Origin: Hydrogenophaga sp.
Lineage (GTDB): Bacteria; Pseudomonadota; Gammaproteobacteria; Burkholderiales; Burkholderiaceae_C
DNA length: 56,924 nt
Reading direction: 5' to 3'
NCBI RefSeq assembly: GCF_022844385.1
Contig: NZ_JALHLX010000012.1
Location: forward strand, 1 to 56,924
Under the pieces are notes generated by a model. It made no database searches and was not told the origin of the DNA. It saw only the letters and a program-made list of their open reading frames with translations. Within the stretch, counting starts at the first letter, position 1; each line of letters opens with the position of its first letter. This document shows positions 50,387 to 56,924 of this stretch, in pieces. A program made the position numbers and the translations under genes.

Positions 50387-50511
50387 GGAAGGTCTCCTCG
50401 TTGTTGAATCAAACCCTGCGAATGCTGCCACGAATGCGTGGGATCGCCTGAGCGACTGCGCTTCGTCCCCAGACAAGAGGCGGACAAGCCCGGGTTGCTA
50501 CAGTCCAGCCG

Positions 50512-51447
50512 ATGTCTCCCATGTCTTCGCACCGCCTCACGCCCGCCACCATCGCCCTGCTGCTGATCCCGCCGCTCATGTGGGCGGGCAACGCGGTGGT
50601 GGGCCGCATGATGCAAGGCGTGGTGCCACCGGTCACGCTCAACTTTTTGCGCTGGGCACTGGCCATGGTGATGTTGTTGCCGCTGGCGGGCTGGGTGCTG
50701 CGCCCGGGCAGCGACCTGTGGACGCATTGGCGGCGTTTTGCCCTGCTCGGCCTGCTCGGGGTGGGCATGTACAACTCGCTGCAGTACATGGCGCTCAAGA
50801 CGTCCACGCCGCTCAACGTGACACTGGTGGCATCCAGCATTCCGGTGTGGATGCTGATCATGGGGCGCGTGTTTTACGGCGTACCGATTTCGCGGCGCGC
50901 GGCGCTGGGCGCCTTCATGGCGCTGTGCGGTGTGGTGGTGGTGATCGTGCGCGGTGACCTGGCGGGTCTGACCTCGGTGCAGCTGGTGCCGGGCGACCTG
51001 CTGGTGCTGCTGGCCGCGCTGGCCTGGGCCTGGTACAGCTGGCTGCTGGCGCGCCCACCAGCCAACGAGCCCGCAGCGATCAAGGCCGACTGGGCAGCCT
51101 TCCTGCTGGCGCAGGTGGTGTTCGGCCTGGTCTGGTCGGGTGCGTTCACTGCCGCAGAGTGGCTCACACTGCCTGCGTTGCCGGCGGGCGAAAGCGCCAT
51201 CCAGTGGGGCTGGCCACTGGTGGCGGGTCTGGTGTTCGTGGCGGTCGGTCCGTCGCTGCTGGCCTACCGCAGCTGGGGTGCGGCCGTGGCGCGTGTTGGC
51301 CCGGCCACGGCCAGCGTGTTCTCCAACCTCACGCCGCTGTTCGCCGCGCTCATGTCCGCCACCCTGCTGCGCGAGCCGCCCCAGCTGTACCACCTGGCCG
51401 GCTTCGTGCTGATCGTGGGCGGGATTCTGGTGTCGTCACGAAGATAG
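50512..51447 (+). CDS. EamA-family (DMT superfamily) transporter
   Basis: A 311-residue inner-membrane protein with about ten hydrophobic segments in two EamA repeats. Family features are LMWAGNAVVGRMMQGVVPPV near residue 23, YNSLQYMALKTSTPLNVTLV and the second-repeat PATASVFSNLTPLFAALMSA. The likely function is export of a small metabolite or amino acid, but no substrate can be named. An in-frame ATG three codons downstream is an alternative start. It is convergent with the SDR gene, with two tandem repeat copies between them. Confidence 0.9.
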   Translation: MSPMSSHRLTPATIALLLIPPLMWAGNAVVGRMMQGVVPPVTLNFLRWALAMVMLLPLAGWVLRPGSDLWTHWRRFALLGLLGVGMYNSLQYMALKTSTPLNVTLVASSIPVWMLIMGRVFYGVPISRRAALGAFMALCGVVVVIVRGDLAGLTSVQLVPGDLLVLLAALAWAWYSWLLARPPANEPAAIKADWAAFLLAQVVFGLVWSGAFTAAEWLTLPALPAGESAIQWGWPLVAGLVFVAVGPSLLAYRSWGAAVARVGPATASVFSNLTPLFAALMSATLLREPPQLYHLAGFVLIVGGILVSSRR

Positions 51448-51451
51448 AGAC

Positions 51452-51530
51452 GATCCGGCGCCGGGCCGCCCCAAGCCGGATCAGCCCCCTCGGGGGGCAG
51501 CGACCCGCACAGCGGCGGAGCGTGGGGGCC
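51452..51530. repeat. Intergenic repeat, copy 3
   Basis: GATCCGGC (51452-51459) and GCCGGATC (51475-51482) enclose the 15-base loop GCCGGGCCGCCCCAA, followed by CCCCCTCGGGGGG and CAGCGGCGGAGCGTGGGGGC. Compared with copy 2 the stem differs at two pairs, both compensated. It begins 5 bp after the EamA stop. Confidence 0.8.
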
Positions 51531-51539
51531 TCAGACACC

Positions 51540-51621
51540 GGGCCAGCCGCCGGGCCGCCCCCAAGGCAGGCCCAGCCCCCTCGGGGGGCAGCGGACCTCG
51601 CGCAGCGGGGGAGCGTGGGGG
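51540..51621. repeat. Intergenic repeat, copy 4
   Basis: Same structure as copy 1: GGGCC-A-GCC and GGC-A-GGCCC enclose GCCGGGCCGCCCCCAA, then CCCCCTCGGGGGG and CAGCGGGGGAGCGTGGGGGC. It is in tandem with copy 3, 9 bp apart, and is almost identical to copy 1 some 18 kb away. Confidence 0.8.
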
Positions 51622-51640
51622 CGTGGGGGCCCTTGGTTCT

Positions 51641-52438
51641 TCAGAAAGTGCCGGGGTAGGCTCCACCATCGGCCAGCACGTTCTGGCCCGTGATGTAACC
51701 CGCGTGCACGCTGCAGAGGAACGCGCAGATCGCACCGAATTCTTCCGAGGTGCCGAAGCGTTTGGCCGGGATGCCCTTGCGGCGGGCATCGGCGATCGCG
51801 TCCACCGACTGACCAGTCTTCTCGGCGGCGCCGGCCAGCGTGGTCTTGAGTCGGTCGGTGTCGAAGGCACCGGGCAGCAGGTTGTTGACGGTGACGCCCT
51901 GCGCGGCCAGCGGGCTGCGCGCCACACCGGCCACAAAACCCGTCAGGCCACTGCGCGCACCATTGGACAGCCCCAGGATGTCGATCGGCGCCTTCACGGC
52001 GCCCGAGGTGATGTTGATGATGCGCCCAAAGCCGCGCTGCGCCATGCCGTCCACCGTGGCCTTGATGAGCTCGATGGGCGTGAGCATGTTGGCGTCGATC
52101 GCCTTGATCCAGATGTCGCGATCCCAGGCGCGGAAGTCGCCCGGGGGTGGACCGCCTGCGTTGTTGACCACGATGTCAAAGGCTGTGCCGGGGCCATCCG
52201 CCACCGACAGGGCCGCCGAACGGCCCTCGGGCGTGGTGATGTCGGCCGCGACGGTGAGCACGGTCACGCCCGGTGCGGCGGCCTGCAGCGCTTGCCCGGC
52301 GGCTTCGAGGTCGCGCGCGCCGCGCGCCACCATCACCACATGCACGCCCTCGGCGGCCAGCGCCTGGGCACAGCCCAGCCCCAGACCTTTGCTCGCGCCA
52401 CACACCAGCGCCCATTTGCCCTTGAGTCCCAGATCCAT
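51641..52438 (-). CDS. Atypical short-chain dehydrogenase/reductase
   Basis: A 265-residue SDR. The cofactor motif GASKGLGLGCA (residues 14-24) and the structural NNAGG (91-95) are intact, as is the catalytic Ser144 (NITSGAV). At the positions of the catalytic Tyr and Lys (Ser+13 and Ser+17) there are Ser157 and Arg161, in LGLSNGARSGLTGF, so the usual YxxxK is missing. C-terminal NVLADGGAYPG is normal. I recall SNGAR in a subgroup annotated as oxoacyl-ACP reductases, but activity is uncertain. It follows the EamA gene by 23 bp and is probably co-transcribed with it. Confidence 0.87.
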   Translation of the reverse strand: MDLGLKGKWALVCGASKGLGLGCAQALAAEGVHVVMVARGARDLEAAGQALQAAAPGVTVLTVAADITTPEGRSAALSVADGPGTAFDIVVNNAGGPPPGDFRAWDRDIWIKAIDANMLTPIELIKATVDGMAQRGFGRIINITSGAVKAPIDILGLSNGARSGLTGFVAGVARSPLAAQGVTVNNLLPGAFDTDRLKTTLAGAAEKTGQSVDAIADARRKGIPAKRFGTSEEFGAICAFLCSVHAGYITGQNVLADGGAYPGTF

Positions 52439-52461
52439 GAAAAGTCTCCTGAAAAAAACAA

Positions 52462-53379
52462 TCAACTGGCACGGCCGAAGCGCGTCACCAGAAACACTCC
52501 GGAGAGCACGAGCACCGTGCCCACCACGATCCAGCCGTTGAACGGCTCACCCAGAATCACCACGCCCATGATGATGGTCGACATCGGACCCACCATGCCG
52601 GTCTGCGCCGCCAGCCCCGAGCCGATGCGCTCGATCGCCATCATCACCATGAGCACCGGCGCAAAGGTGCACAGCGTGGCGTTGAGCACCGAGAGCCAGA
52701 TCACCTCGGGCGCGACGATCGCCGCGCTCATGGGACGCAACAACACGAACTGAACCAGACACAGCACACAGGCCACGCTGGTGGCCAACCCCACCAGCCG
52801 CATGGAGCCCAGCCGTTGCACCAGCTCGCCGCTGTACACAAGGTAGATGGCGTAGCTGATGGCGCTGCCGAACACCAGCGCAGCGCCCAGCAAAGCGTCG
52901 GGCCCTTGCAGGCCGGCCTCGTGGCCAAACACCACCAGCACGCCGCCATAGCTCACAGCCATGGCGAACGCCTGCAGGCCTGTGATGCGACGCTTGTAGA
53001 TCACCCAGCCGAGCACCAGCACCAGCGTGGGGTTGAGGTAGAGGATGAGCCGCTCCAGGCTGGCGGTGATGTACTGCAGGCCCCAGAAATCCAGAAAGCT
53101 GGCGAGGTAGTAACCGGTGAAGCCCAAGCCCAGAATGCCCAGCCAGTCGTCGCGTGTGAGCGGCGCCTTCGCACCCCCACCCTGCCGGTAGGTGGCCCAC
53201 CAGGCCAGGGCCAGGAACAAGGGCAGCGCAAACAGCATGCGGTACATGATCAGCGTGACCGCATCGACCCCATGCCGATAGGCCAGTTTCACGATGATGG
53301 CCTTGCCACTGAACGCAATGGAGCCGGCGGCCGCGAGCATCAATCCGGTGGCGAGGTGAGGTGTGGGGGCGGCGCGCAT
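52462..53379 (-). CDS. EamA-family (DMT superfamily) transporter
   Basis: A 305-residue membrane protein with ten likely spans and two EamA repeats (GSIAFSGKAIIVKLAYRHGV near residue 20, LGLGFTGYYLASFLDFWGLQ and ERLILYLNPTLVLVLGWVIY in the first; IERIGSGLAAQTGMVGPMST in the second). The substrate is unknown. I chose MRAAPTPH; a longer start 21 codons upstream is possible. GATAAT on the minus strand ends 6 bp before this ATG, the same spacing as at hemA. It precedes the SDR gene in a likely two-gene unit and is divergent from the CesT-like gene. Confidence 0.88.
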   Translation of the reverse strand: MRAAPTPHLATGLMLAAAGSIAFSGKAIIVKLAYRHGVDAVTLIMYRMLFALPLFLALAWWATYRQGGGAKAPLTRDDWLGILGLGFTGYYLASFLDFWGLQYITASLERLILYLNPTLVLVLGWVIYKRRITGLQAFAMAVSYGGVLVVFGHEAGLQGPDALLGAALVFGSAISYAIYLVYSGELVQRLGSMRLVGLATSVACVLCLVQFVLLRPMSAAIVAPEVIWLSVLNATLCTFAPVLMVMMAIERIGSGLAAQTGMVGPMSTIIMGVVILGEPFNGWIVVGTVLVLSGVFLVTRFGRAS

Positions 53380-53385
53380 CGCTCG

Positions 53386-53391
53386 ATTATC
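53386..53391 (-). promoter_or_regulatory. Candidate -10 box of the EamA-SDR unit
   Basis: GATAAT on the minus strand, separated from the ATG by six bases (CGAGCG). It would give a message starting at or near the ATG. No -35 box is clear and no Shine-Dalgarno sequence exists. Confidence 0.35.
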
Positions 53392-53586
53392 GGCATGGGG
53401 CAACAACCGGCCGGGTGACAGGGCCAGCCTCGCGCCGATCACGCAGGCGCTCCTGTCGCGCGCATGACTTCACGCTGACGAAGTCCTGTCTGCCGGTCCA
53501 TGGTGCCGACAACTCCCTAACCTTTGAAACCGCCAGCCCGAGGCCCAGTGCCCGGTCGACCTGCCCATGCTTCACAGGAAACGCCC

Positions 53587-53976
53587 ATGCCTTCAGAACA
53601 CCGCGTCCGGCTCACCGAACACGTCAACACCCTGCTCAAGACCTTCACCGAATCACCCACCGGACAGACCGTTCTGCGCGTCAACGACACGCAGGTGGTG
53701 CTGCGCCCGCGCGACGGTGAACCCACACTGGTGATGCAGGCGCACATCTGTGCGCTGCCACGCCACAGCGGCCCGCGCGCGGCGCTGTGCGAAGCCCTGC
53801 TGCTGGCCAACACGCGCCTGGCCGACAGCGACCGCCTGGGCATCGAGCCCGCCGGGAACGTGGCGGTGTACCAGCGCGTGGTCGACATCGAGATCGATGC
53901 CGAGGCACTGGGGCACGAACTGTGGGACCTGATCGACGCTGCCGAACAGTTCAGACAGGGGCTGGGCCACGACTGA
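53587..53976 (+). CDS. CesT-like (type III chaperone-like) small protein
   Basis: A 129-residue acidic soluble protein. The layout helix - beta hairpin (TVLRVNDTQVVLRPRDGEPT) - LVMQAHICALP - helix (ALCEALLLANTRLADSDRLG) - beta strands (IEPAGNVAVYQRVVDIEIDA) - final helix (LGHELWDLIDAAEQFRQGLG) resembles the Tir chaperone CesT fold. That is a pattern-level judgement. No type III secretion genes are nearby; the next gene encodes a GspE-type ATPase on the other strand. Start MPSEHRVRL is preceded by AGGAAACGCCC. The function is unknown. Confidence 0.72.
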   Translation: MPSEHRVRLTEHVNTLLKTFTESPTGQTVLRVNDTQVVLRPRDGEPTLVMQAHICALPRHSGPRAALCEALLLANTRLADSDRLGIEPAGNVAVYQRVVDIEIDAEALGHELWDLIDAAEQFRQGLGHD

Positions 53977-53991
53977 GGGCCCTGGCCGGTC

Positions 53992-55806
53992 TCACTGCAC
54001 CGGTGGCGTGCAGGCCAGCACCTCGTCCATGGTGGTCAGGCCCTCGGCCACGCGCATGGCGCCGGCCAGGCGCAGCGGGCGCATGCCGTCGGCCACGGCC
54101 TGCTTGCACATCACGTCCAGGCGCGGCTCGCGGCTGACCTTGTCCTTGAACGATTCGGTCACCGTGAGCAGTTCGTACAGGCCCATGCGCCCGCGAAAGC
54201 CGGTCATGCGGCAATCGACACAACCCACCGGCTCGTAGGGCCGGTAACCACCGCTGATCTGCCAGGGCTTGACCAGCTCGGCCAGCGACTCGCGCGAGGT
54301 GGCTGCCTGGGCCTTGTCCTGCTGCGTCTTGCAGGCGGGGCAGAGCGTGCGCACCAGGCGTTGCGCGAGCACGCCCAGCACGGTCGCGTTGATGAGGTAG
54401 GGCGGAATGCCCAGCTCCATCAACCGCATCACGGCCGACGGCGCGTCGTTGGTGTGCAGCGTGGTGAACACCAGATGCCCGGTGAGCGCGGCCTGCACCG
54501 CCATTTCGGCGGTGGCGAGATCGCGCACCTCACCCACCATGATGATGTCCGGGTCCTGCCGCATGAGGGCGCGCAGGCCCTGCGCAAAGTCCAGGTCCAG
54601 GTGGGCCTGCACCTGGGTCTGGTTGAAAGCCGGCTCGATCATCTCGATCGGGTCTTCCACCGTGCTCACGTTCACCTCTTCCGTGGCCAGGCGCTTGAGC
54701 GTGGCATACAGCGTGGTGGTCTTGCCCGAGCCGGTGGGCCCGGTCACCAGCACGATGCCGTGCGGGCGCTTGGTGAGTTCTTCCCAGCGCTGCGCGTCGT
54801 GCGCGGCGAAACCCAGCGCGCTCAGGTCTTTCACCGTCGACTCGGGGTCGAAGATGCGCATGACGAGCTTTTCGCCAAACGCAGTGGGCAGGGTGGACAG
54901 ACGCATTTCCACCTCTTCACCGCGTGCGCCCGCCACACCCGGGCGCAACGTCTTGATGCGGCCGTCTTGCGGGCGGCGGCGCTCCACCACGTCCATGCGC
55001 CCGAGCAGCTTGATGCGCGCCGTCATGGCGGTGAGCACGCCGATGGGCATCTGGTAGACCGGGTGCAGCACGCCGTCGATGCGGAAACGGATCACGCCCT
55101 GCTCGCGCCGCGGCTCCAGGTGGATGTCGCTGGCGCGCTGGTCAAAGGCGTACTGCCACAGCCAGTCGACCACCTGCACCACGCCCTGGTCGTTGGCGTC
55201 GAGCTGTTTGTTGGCCTTGCCCAGCTCCACCAGTTGTTCGAAGCTGCCGAAACCGCCGCTGCCGCCACCGCTCTTGCTGGCCGCGCGCACCGACTTGGCC
55301 AGCGCAAAAAACTCGGCGGTGAAACTGCTGATGGCCTGCGGACTGGCGAGCACCAGGCGCACGTTGCGCCGCGTCTGGCGCTCCACCTCGGGCACCCAGT
55401 CGCGGATGTACGGCTCGGCCGTGGCCACCACCACCTCGGTCGGGCTCACCTGCACCGGCAGCACCTTGTGGCGCTCGGCGTAAGCCGCGCTCATCACATC
55501 GGCCACCTTGCCCACATCGACCTTCAGCGGGTCGATGCGCATGTAGTCCAGGCCACTGCGCTTGGCCAGCCACTGGGTGAGCATCTCCACATCGAGCACA
55601 TGGCTGTCGACCTTGCGCGCCATGGCCACCACCGACAGGCGCTGCAGCGGGTGCTGCGCGCTGTGCGCCGAAGCGCAGCGCGCCACCGTGCGCTCGGCCT
55701 CGGCACCAGAGATCACGCCATCGTCCAGCAACCACTGCACCAGCGTGCGCCAGTCCAGCGGACCGTTGTGGGTGGTGACTTCGGAGGACTTGGCAGATTG
55801 TTTCAT
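53992..55806 (-). CDS. GspE/PilB-type secretion or pilus assembly ATPase
   Basis: A 604-residue hexameric AAA-like ATPase of the type II secretion / type IV pilus group. The N-terminal GspE-N-like domain (about 60-160) is followed by SDIHLEPRREQGVIRFRIDG (near 240), Walker A VTGPTGSGKTTTLYATL (near 354-361), Asp box STVEDPIEM, Walker B LRALMRQDPDIIMVGEVRD, His box HLVFTTLHTNDAPSA and a zinc tetracysteine (LCPACK and GCVDCRMTG). No other pilus or secretion gene is in the window. It follows the spermidine-synthase-like gene by 7 bp. The start MKQSAKSS was chosen; a longer start at 55821 would overlap the upstream stop. Confidence 0.92.
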   Translation of the reverse strand: MKQSAKSSEVTTHNGPLDWRTLVQWLLDDGVISGAEAERTVARCASAHSAQHPLQRLSVVAMARKVDSHVLDVEMLTQWLAKRSGLDYMRIDPLKVDVGKVADVMSAAYAERHKVLPVQVSPTEVVVATAEPYIRDWVPEVERQTRRNVRLVLASPQAISSFTAEFFALAKSVRAASKSGGGSGGFGSFEQLVELGKANKQLDANDQGVVQVVDWLWQYAFDQRASDIHLEPRREQGVIRFRIDGVLHPVYQMPIGVLTAMTARIKLLGRMDVVERRRPQDGRIKTLRPGVAGARGEEVEMRLSTLPTAFGEKLVMRIFDPESTVKDLSALGFAAHDAQRWEELTKRPHGIVLVTGPTGSGKTTTLYATLKRLATEEVNVSTVEDPIEMIEPAFNQTQVQAHLDLDFAQGLRALMRQDPDIIMVGEVRDLATAEMAVQAALTGHLVFTTLHTNDAPSAVMRLMELGIPPYLINATVLGVLAQRLVRTLCPACKTQQDKAQAATSRESLAELVKPWQISGGYRPYEPVGCVDCRMTGFRGRMGLYELLTVTESFKDKVSREPRLDVMCKQAVADGMRPLRLAGAMRVAEGLTTMDEVLACTPPVQ

Positions 55807-55813
55807 GGTCGTT

Positions 55814-56596
55814 TCAAGCAACGGGTTTGAACAGCTTCATCCACTTGACGGCGGGCAAGCCCCAGCGCTCCTGCACCACCTCGGCCCGGGCCAGCAGTTG
55901 CAAACGCGTGGGCCGGCTGGGCGTGCGCTGGGCCAGCACCACGGTGTTGCCTTCGCGCGTGGGCTTGAAGGCCCAGACAGCATCGTCGCCAAAGGCGGCG
56001 CACAGGCTTTGCAGCGATTGTTCGTAGCTCGCATCGCGCCCGAACAGGTTGACGGTGAGGCAGCCGTCGTCGGTCAGCGCATTGCGGCAGTCGGCATAGA
56101 AGTCGGGGCTGTCGAGCACGGGCGCCGCGGCTTCATGGTCGTACAGGTCCACCTGCAACGCGTCGTAGGCACCCAGGTGGTCGGCCCGGCGGATCTCTTC
56201 GCCCGCATCGGCAAGCACCACGCGCAGCTTGGCGCCATCGGCGGGCAGCTTGAACCAGCTGCGGCACACGGTCACCACCTGCGGATTGATCTCGATGGCG
56301 GTGGTGTCCATCCTCAGTTTCTTGAAGCAGAACTTGGTGAGCGCGGCGGACCCCAGGCCGAGCTGCAGGGCGCGGCGTTTGCTGACCGAGTCGGGCTCCA
56401 CAAACAACAGCCAGGCCATCATGCGCTGGACGTAGTCAAGCTCGATGTCGAACGGTGCGTCCAGCAGCATGGAGCCCTGGATCCATTCGGTGCCCAGGTG
56501 CAGGAAGCGCACTTCGCTGTCTTCGGAGATCGTGACCTCGGGCAGTTCTTGCGTGGTGCGCCGCTTCAGCGCTGCGGCGTTGGCGCCGGCCTTCAC
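55814..56596 (-). CDS. Spermidine-synthase-like methyltransferase-fold protein
   Basis: A 260-residue Rossmann-fold protein of the spermidine synthase superfamily. The glycine-rich LQLGLGSAALTKFCFKKL (near residue 82) and AIEINPQVVTVCRSWFKLP (acidic cofactor residue in EIN) are visible. The aminopropyltransferase gatekeeper pair is not obvious, so polyamine synthesis is uncertain. I chose GTG (reading MKAGANAAALK) because AGGA lies 8 bp upstream; a much longer reading without a ribosome site runs into the hairpin repeat. It is 7 bp ahead of the GspE-type gene and probably shares its mRNA. Confidence 0.82.
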   Translation of the reverse strand: MKAGANAAALKRRTTQELPEVTISEDSEVRFLHLGTEWIQGSMLLDAPFDIELDYVQRMMAWLLFVEPDSVSKRRALQLGLGSAALTKFCFKKLRMDTTAIEINPQVVTVCRSWFKLPADGAKLRVVLADAGEEIRRADHLGAYDALQVDLYDHEAAAPVLDSPDFYADCRNALTDDGCLTVNLFGRDASYEQSLQSLCAAFGDDAVWAFKPTREGNTVVLAQRTPSRPTRLQLLARAEVVQERWGLPAVKWMKLFKPVA

Positions 56597-56688
56597 GTGG
56601 GGTTTCCTCGTCGGTGTGTCATGGTCTTCAGGTTTCGTTCGAATGAAATCATTATGGGCACTCGGAACGCTCGGTAGTCTCCGGCTGC

Positions 56689-56792
56689 TCCTGTGGCGCA
56701 AACGGGGTGGCCGACTCCGCGAATGTCCCCCGGGGCCTACGGCCCCTCCTCCTTTATTTCGCTGCGTCGGCCACCCCGTTCACGCCACAGGA
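56689..56792 (-). repeat. Variable-stem hairpin repeat, copy C
   Basis: Read on the minus strand: a 27 bp outer stem (TCCTGTGGCG ... CGCCACAGGA, inner end GGCCGAC / GTCGGCC) with two G.U pairs, core GCAGCGAAATAAAGGAGGAG, apical stem GGGGCC-GTA-GGCCCC and GGGGGACATTCGCGGA. The core is 56716-56765. It lies about 90 bp upstream of the spermidine-synthase-like start. Confidence 0.85.
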
Positions 56793-56794
56793 TT

Positions 56795-56823
56795 GGTGTT
56801 CGAAACGTGGGCGCGATGACACC
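56795..56823. repeat. Linker hairpin between copies C and D
   Basis: GGTGT (56795-56799) pairs with ACACC (56819-56823); the loop contains TCGAAACGTGGGCGCGATG. Compare the linker at 49232, where a different stem surrounds a similar loop. Confidence 0.5.
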
Positions 56824-56833
56824 TTGTCAGCTC

Positions 56834-56924
56834 GTTGCGCCGGTGCGCTCTGCGCAGCGAAATAAAGGAGGAGGCGGCACCAGCCGCCGGGGGACATTCG
56901 CGGAGCAGAGCGCACCGGTGCAAC
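56834..56924 (+). repeat. Variable-stem hairpin repeat, copy D (reaches the window end)
   Basis: GTTGCGCCGGTGCGCTCTGC (56834-56853) pairs with GCAGAGCGCACCGGTGCAAC (56905-56924) with one G.T wobble. The 51-base core starts GCAGCGAAATAAAGGAGGAG, has apical stem GGCGGC-ACCA-GCCGCC and ends GGGGGACATTCGCGGA. The stem may extend beyond the window. Confidence 0.85.

Noticed and set aside
56597..56701. A longer N-terminus for the spermidine-synthase-like protein (start at 56701)
   Set aside because: It would begin inside hairpin repeat C, is basic and unconserved in character, and has no ribosome-binding site. The GTG at 56596 has AGGA at a proper distance.
56689..56924. Hairpin repeats read as integron attC sites
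   Set aside because: attC sites also have variable stems, but the conserved GTTRRRY / RYYYAAC end boxes are absent and no cassette genes or integrase are present.

Overview
The window is chromosomal DNA of high G+C content from a betaproteobacterium, most likely Burkholderiales, family Comamonadaceae. Hydrogenophaga or a close relative is my best guess, made from protein style and intergenic repeats rather than a search. Almost all of it is housekeeping DNA with short intergenic gaps. No tRNA, rRNA, prophage, insertion sequence or CRISPR array was seen.

Layout. 1-6108 (minus): DUF971 - ubiE - Tim44-like - ubiJ - ubiB, then fmdB - DUF502 - aspS (aspS cut by the window edge); this is ubiquinone biosynthesis plus a translation gene. 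6137-10006 (minus): a giant FAD/Fe-S oxidoreductase. 10185-15113 (plus): a complete ugpBAEC-ugpQ cassette for import and hydrolysis of glycerophosphodiesters. 15430-19105 (plus): hemA - prfA - prmC - grxD, with a candidate leaderless promoter at hemA. 19302-20306: a lone Lon-like AAA+ ATPase. 20347-23907 (minus): livHMGF, a branched-chain amino acid importer without its binding protein. 24139-29230 (minus): a Crp/Fnr regulator - ftsK - lolA - rarA, facing trxB, which is the enterobacterial trxB-lrp-ftsK-lolA-rarA order with Lrp replaced by a Crp/Fnr protein. 30522-30938: rpmB-rpmG. 31057-36099: fatty acid desaturase, RsmB-like methyltransferase, prfC, purN. 36114-40769: a YceH-like protein, a PimC/PimD-like pair of acyl-CoA dehydrogenases and a secreted lipase-like lipoprotein. 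40784-47837: HNH nuclease, ribF-ileS-lspA, Na/Pi cotransporter. 47930-56596: class V aminotransferase, quinone oxidoreductase, two EamA transporters, an atypical SDR, a CesT-like small protein, a GspE-type ATPase and a spermidine-synthase-like protein.

The most unusual content is noncoding. Four hairpins (two divergent pairs, at 49124-49364 and 56689-56924) share a nearly constant 50-51 nt core closed by 20-27 bp stems. The outer stem sequence differs at each copy, yet complementarity is kept, and all seven non-Watson-Crick pairs I found are G.U when read in the core's own orientation. The apical stems and a small hairpin between each pair also show compensated differences. This looks like a structured RNA or a palindromic mobile element with exchangeable arms. 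A second intergenic repeat family (33739, 38104, 51452, 51540) also keeps a constant loop inside variable, compensated stems. Gene calls are secure for most families. Start sites, promoters and the meaning of the repeats are inference.
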